64,000 nucleotides of DNA from an uncultured Atopobiaceae bacterium (GTDB lineage Bacteria; Actinomycetota; Coriobacteriia; Coriobacteriales; Atopobiaceae), in assembly GCA_944320385.1 (NCBI GenBank), contig CALUHH010000007.1, positions 1-64,000 on the forward strand, read 5' to 3'. The notes beneath the pieces are model-generated. The model did no database searches and had not been told where the DNA came from. It saw only the letters and a program-made list of their open reading frames with translations. Both the position numbers and the translations under genes were made by a program. Every line of letters begins with the position of its first letter. The first letter of the stretch is position 1. Shown piece by piece: positions 62,457-64,000 of the stretch.

Positions 62457-62487
62457 GTCAAAAGGGGACAGACCCCTTTTGACTCAT
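62453..62487. repeat. AAAAGGGGACAGACCCCTTTT dyad at the ygfK stop
   Basis: ATGAGTCAAAAGGGG-ACAGA-CCCCTTTTGACTCAT includes the ygfK stop codon TGA (62454-62456). Confidence 0.85.
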
Positions 62488-62500
62488 CCGCACCACCCGC

Positions 62501-62570
62501 GCCGAGTAAGAGTTCCTTGCAGTTTCAGGGCCCAAATCGCCCCGCTTTTCGCAAATAACTCTTACTCGGC
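62501..62570. terminator. GCCGAGTAAGAGTT inverted repeat
   Basis: 62501-62514 is exactly complementary to 62557-62570; a 42-nt interior. Lies between ygfK and the ferredoxin gene, so it may separate or attenuate transcription within the cluster. Confidence 0.65.
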
Positions 62571-62621
62571 GAGGAGCCGGAGGGAGCCGCCCTCCGCACG
62601 ACCATCCACGAGGGGAGAGAC

Positions 62622-62834
62622 ATGGACGACGAGACCAGGCGCATCTGGGTCGCCGACGAGGGCTGCATAGGCTGCCGCCTCTGCGAGCGCGCCTGCCCCG
62701 CGGGCGCCATGCACGTCGAGGACAAGCAGGCCCGCATCGACTACAGCCTCTGCATCGCGTGCGGCATGTGCGCCACCAAGTGCCGCAAGGGCGTCATCCA
62801 CGACACGCTGGGCATCTACGCCCCGGCCCAGTAG
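62622..62834 (+). CDS. Ferredoxin-like 2[4Fe-4S] protein
   Basis: 70 residues. Two clusters are predicted: CIGCRLCERACPAGA and CIACGMCATKCRKG, each C-x2-C-x2-C-x3-C. It would carry electrons between YgfK and the hydroxylase encoded 11 nt downstream. GGGGAGAG precedes the ATG. Confidence 0.92.
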   Translation: MDDETRRIWVADEGCIGCRLCERACPAGAMHVEDKQARIDYSLCIACGMCATKCRKGVIHDTLGIYAPAQ

Positions 62835-62845
62835 GGGAGGAGACC

Positions 62846-64000
62846 ATGGCAGCCACAGCAAAGGCACCCGCCGAGTACCGCTTCACCGTCAACGGCGAGG
62901 AGCAGGTCGTCACCTGCGACAAGCCGCTCCTGCGCTACCTGCGCGACGACCTCAAGCTCACCTCCGTCAAGGACGGCTGCTCCGAGGGCGCGTGCGGCAC
63001 CTGCACCGTGCTCGTGGACGACCGCGCCACCAAGGCGTGCGTCCTCACCACGCGCCTGGCCAACGGGCGCGACATCGTGACCGTGGAGGGCCTGCCCCAC
63101 GAGGAGCAGGAGGCCTTCGTCTACGCCTTCGGCGCCGTGGGCGCCGTCCAGTGCGGATTCTGCATCCCCGGCATGGTCATGGCGGGCGCGGCCCTCGTCC
63201 ACAAGGTGCCCGACCCAACCGAGGACCAGGTCAAGGTGGCCATCCGCGGCAACGTCTGCCGCTGCACCGGCTACAAGAAGATCATCGAGGGCATCCTGCT
63301 CGCTGCCGCGATCCTGCGGGGCGAGAAGAACATCGACCCCGAGCTCGAGCGCGGCGACGACTACGGCGTGGGCAAGCGCGCCTTCCGCGTGGACGTGCGC
63401 CGCAAGGTCCTCGGCTACGGCAAGTACCCCGACGACATCGACGAGCGCGACTTCCCCGACCTCACCTACGCCAGCGCCGTGCGCTCCAAGTACCCCCGTG
63501 CCCGCGTGGTCAAGATCGACGCCGAGAAGGCTCGCGCCATGCCGGGCGTCCTCGCCGTGCTCACGGCCGCCGACGTGCCCGTGAACGCCGTCGGCCACCT
63601 GCTCTACGACTGGGACGTCATGACCGCCGAGGGCGACATCACTCACTGCGTGGGCGACGCCATCGCGCTCGTGGTGGCCGAGGACGCGGCCACGCTCGAG
63701 AAGGCCAAGAAGGCCGTCAAGGTGGAGTACGAGGTCCTCGAGCCCGTTCGCTCCATCGAGGAGGCTCGCGCCGAGGGCGCGCCCGTGCTGCACAAGCCCT
63801 ATCTCGCCTTCGGCAACTGGGTCACGCCCGAGAACAACATCTGCCAGCAGCGCCACGTGGTCCGCGGCGACGCGGCCGCCGCGCTCGCGGGAGCTGCGCA
63901 CAAGGTGACGCGCACCTTCAAGACGCCGTTCACCGAGCACGCGTTCCTCGAGCCCGAGTGCGCCGTGGCCTTCCCGTACAAGGACGGCGTCAAGGTGTGC
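62846..64000 (+). CDS. Xanthine dehydrogenase-type molybdenum hydroxylase (partial)
   Basis: 385 codons from ATG 62846 (GGGGAGGAG site), open at the window edge. The N-terminal [2Fe-2S] domain has CSEGACGTCTVLVDD and a second pair in QCGFCIPGMVM and CRCTGY; the molybdenum domain starts around residue 175 (YPDDIDERDFPDLTYASAVRS). The fused arrangement with ygfK and ssnA matches XdhD-like, often selenium-dependent, xanthine or purine hydroxylases. Active-site region is beyond the window. Confidence 0.92.
   Translation, partial: MAATAKAPAEYRFTVNGEEQVVTCDKPLLRYLRDDLKLTSVKDGCSEGACGTCTVLVDDRATKACVLTTRLANGRDIVTVEGLPHEEQEAFVYAFGAVGAVQCGFCIPGMVMAGAALVHKVPDPTEDQVKVAIRGNVCRCTGYKKIIEGILLAAAILRGEKNIDPELERGDDYGVGKRAFRVDVRRKVLGYGKYPDDIDERDFPDLTYASAVRSKYPRARVVKIDAEKARAMPGVLAVLTAADVPVNAVGHLLYDWDVMTAEGDITHCVGDAIALVVAEDAATLEKAKKAVKVEYEVLEPVRSIEEARAEGAPVLHKPYLAFGNWVTPENNICQQRHVVRGDAAAALAGAAHKVTRTFKTPFTEHAFLEPECAVAFPYKDGVKVC

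Overview
This is a 64 kb stretch of a very GC-rich chromosome with dense, short-spaced genes and GTG/TTG starts. The gene set is that of a strict or facultative anaerobic, high-GC Gram-positive: glycyl-radical enzyme with activase, mannose-family PTS, AmaP/DUF2273/Asp23 envelope operon, LuxS plus Pfs, SUF operon with SufU, GatCAB, DegV/FakB, and a YgfK/SsnA/xanthine dehydrogenase-type purine cluster. I infer a gut-type Coriobacteriia (Atopobiaceae/Olsenella-like) chromosome; no rRNA is present to confirm this. I saw no tRNA, insertion sequence, CRISPR array or prophage.

Layout. 1-6.4 kb: cell-wall genes (secreted coiled-coil lytic protein, UspA, UppP, DacA, a low-molecular-weight phosphatase, an alpha/beta hydrolase). 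6.6-12.7 kb: a mannose-type PTS (EIIA, EIIB, EIIC, EIID), a small membrane protein, a long mannose-6-phosphate isomerase, an internally deleted HAD remnant and a MarR regulator whose 5' end shares an operator-like word with the PTS promoter. 13-19 kb: PcrA, MscS, LuxS, Pfs and DegV. 19-24.5 kb: DUF1836 regulator, NhaA, the AmaP/DUF2273/Asp23 operon, a VanH-like D-lactate dehydrogenase and a C_GCAxxG_C_C protein. 25.5-28.8 kb: a TPP-riboswitch-controlled thiamine precursor ABC transporter. 29.1-33.9 kb: two solute-binding-like exported proteins (one fused to VWA), an XpaC-like membrane protein and TelA. 34.1-39.3 kb: DeoR regulator, activase, a YbiW-type glycyl-radical enzyme and an FSA-type aldolase. 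39.5-43.2 kb: M18 aminopeptidase, a membrane protein and class II FBP aldolase. 43.3-48.8 kb: Rrf2 regulator and sufCBDSU. 49-55.3 kb: a BASS-like transporter, a very small membrane peptide, gatCAB and a YitT protein. 55.5-64 kb: YheO-like regulator, NCS2 purine permease, SsnA, YgfK, a ferredoxin and the start of a molybdenum hydroxylase.

The most unusual property is the non-coding DNA. Almost every gap over 80 bp contains a long inverted repeat. At least eight arm families are present. Several unrelated arm families surround a similar core built on CTTCTCG, a word that is also strongly over-represented across the whole window. Three inverted repeats sit in frame inside genes (pcrA linker, thiZ-like N-terminus, sufD C-terminus). 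The other items worth following up are the SBP/VWA/XpaC/TelA cluster, the HAD remnant and the shared MarR/PTS operator word. All functions are read from recognised motifs and family resemblance; no search was run.
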